In this document: piece by piece, positions 63,864 through 64,000 of the stretch
How the letters are laid out: each line of letters begins with the position of its first letter
Position numbering within the stretch: the first letter of the stretch is position 1
Assembly: GCA_029263455.1 (NCBI GenBank)
Contig: JAJCXM010000038.1
Location: forward strand, 298,122-362,121
Direction: 5' to 3'
DNA from: Holophagae bacterium
GTDB taxonomy: Bacteria; Acidobacteriota; Holophagae; Acanthopleuribacterales; Acanthopleuribacteraceae
DNA length: 64,000 nt
Program-made: the position numbers and the translations under genes
Notes under the pieces: generated by a model
Told to the model about the DNA's origin: nothing
The model's input: only the letters and a program-made list of their open reading frames with translations
Databases searched by the model: none

Positions 63864-64000
63864 ATAGGGGTAGGGAGGAGCCATTTCTGAATCCCCCCTC
63901 CCTCCGAACCGTACGTGCGGTTCTCCCGCATACGGCTCTCCGGTTGGTGGTCTTACCTCACAGAGGACTTGAAATTCAGCCGATGCGCACGTGTGGCTGA
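63864..64000 (-). mobile_element. Group II intron, 3' end only (domains V and VI), cut by window
   Basis: Read on the minus strand. Domain V is at 63906-63938: begins GAGCCGTATGCGGGAG and ends GCACGTACGGTTC, the catalytic AGC with matching arms. Domain VI follows with GGAGG...CCTCCC and the usual ending CCTACCCCTAT, giving a 3' splice site near 63864. Upstream (higher coordinates) the frame QPHVRIG then TGA at 63976-63978 fits the C-terminus of an intron reverse transcriptase/maturase. The rest of the intron is outside the window. Confidence 0.88.
63976..64000 (-). CDS. ltrA: C-terminal end of probable intron reverse transcriptase
   Basis: Only seven codons and the stop are visible (QPHVRIG). 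The PHVRI ending is common in group II maturases, and it lies just before domain V as expected. Too short to be sure. Confidence 0.4.

Overview
The window reads as chromosome of a Gram-negative, outer-membrane-bearing bacterium. It has an LptF/LptG lipopolysaccharide permease, type IV minor pilins with PilY1, lipoproteins and many secreted beta-propeller proteins. The mix (propeller-SpoIIE phosphatase, VPS10/BNR propeller, CHAT-TPR with an ECF-like sigma factor, secreted M43 and S8 proteases, PrkA/YeaH/SpoVR) resembles marine or predatory Acidobacteriota-like or delta-proteobacterial lineages. That placement is inference from gene content; no rRNA or marker gene fixes it. Several genes appear to use TTG or GTG starts behind good Shine-Dalgarno sequences. 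No tRNA, rRNA or CRISPR array was recognised.

Layout. 1-5.2 kb: ubiX/ubiA-like quinone genes, a methyltransferase, a GT2 glycosyltransferase and a membrane TPR protein. 5.2-9.1 kb: a sulfurtransferase, a secreted TPR-esterase, an MTHFR-like protein and a SixA-like phosphatase. 9.1-13.1 kb: a GldA/GldF/GldG/DUF4340 ABC operon. 13.2-17.6 kb: RsmB, a Ca/Na exchanger, a RecA/KaiC-like ATPase and a propeller protein. 17.6-24.7 kb: a 1119-aa propeller-SpoIIE phosphatase, a secreted protein and a 940-aa BNR/VPS10 propeller. 24.8-29.6 kb: an operon NatA-NatB-LptFG in which LptF and LptG form one polypeptide. 29.7-36.6 kb: an aminodeoxychorismate lyase-like enzyme, then a type IV minor pilin operon (fimT-pilV-pilW-pilX-pilE-pilY1) closed by a strong terminator. 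37.1-39.3 kb: an M43 protease with a PKD domain and a small secreted protein, each with its own terminator.

39.3-44.5 kb holds a minus-strand module: ECF-like sigma factor, 148-aa accessory protein, TPR-CHAT protease and subtilisin-like protease. The subtilisin carries a tandem DQRTIGILD repeat just before its catalytic domain. It is the best candidate for an unusual system here, a possible protease cascade under its own sigma factor. 44.5-49.3 kb is a peptide-type ABC importer with a fused OppD-OppF ATPase. 49.6-52.4 kb is asparagine synthase plus a glycosyltransferase. 52.6-60.1 kb is a four-gene operon prkA1-yeaH-spoVR-prkA2: the conserved stress/sporulation trio with a second, diverged PrkA-like AAA+ protein at the end.

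60.1-64 kb is an accessory island. A vapBC toxin-antitoxin pair lies between two ~145-bp direct repeats. A family of small hairpins shares a fixed frame (GTGAG, 4-bp stem, TTCYA loop, GAGGTT) with compensating stem changes. A hipBA pair follows, then the 3' end of a group II intron (domain V and VI) on the minus strand, running off the window edge.
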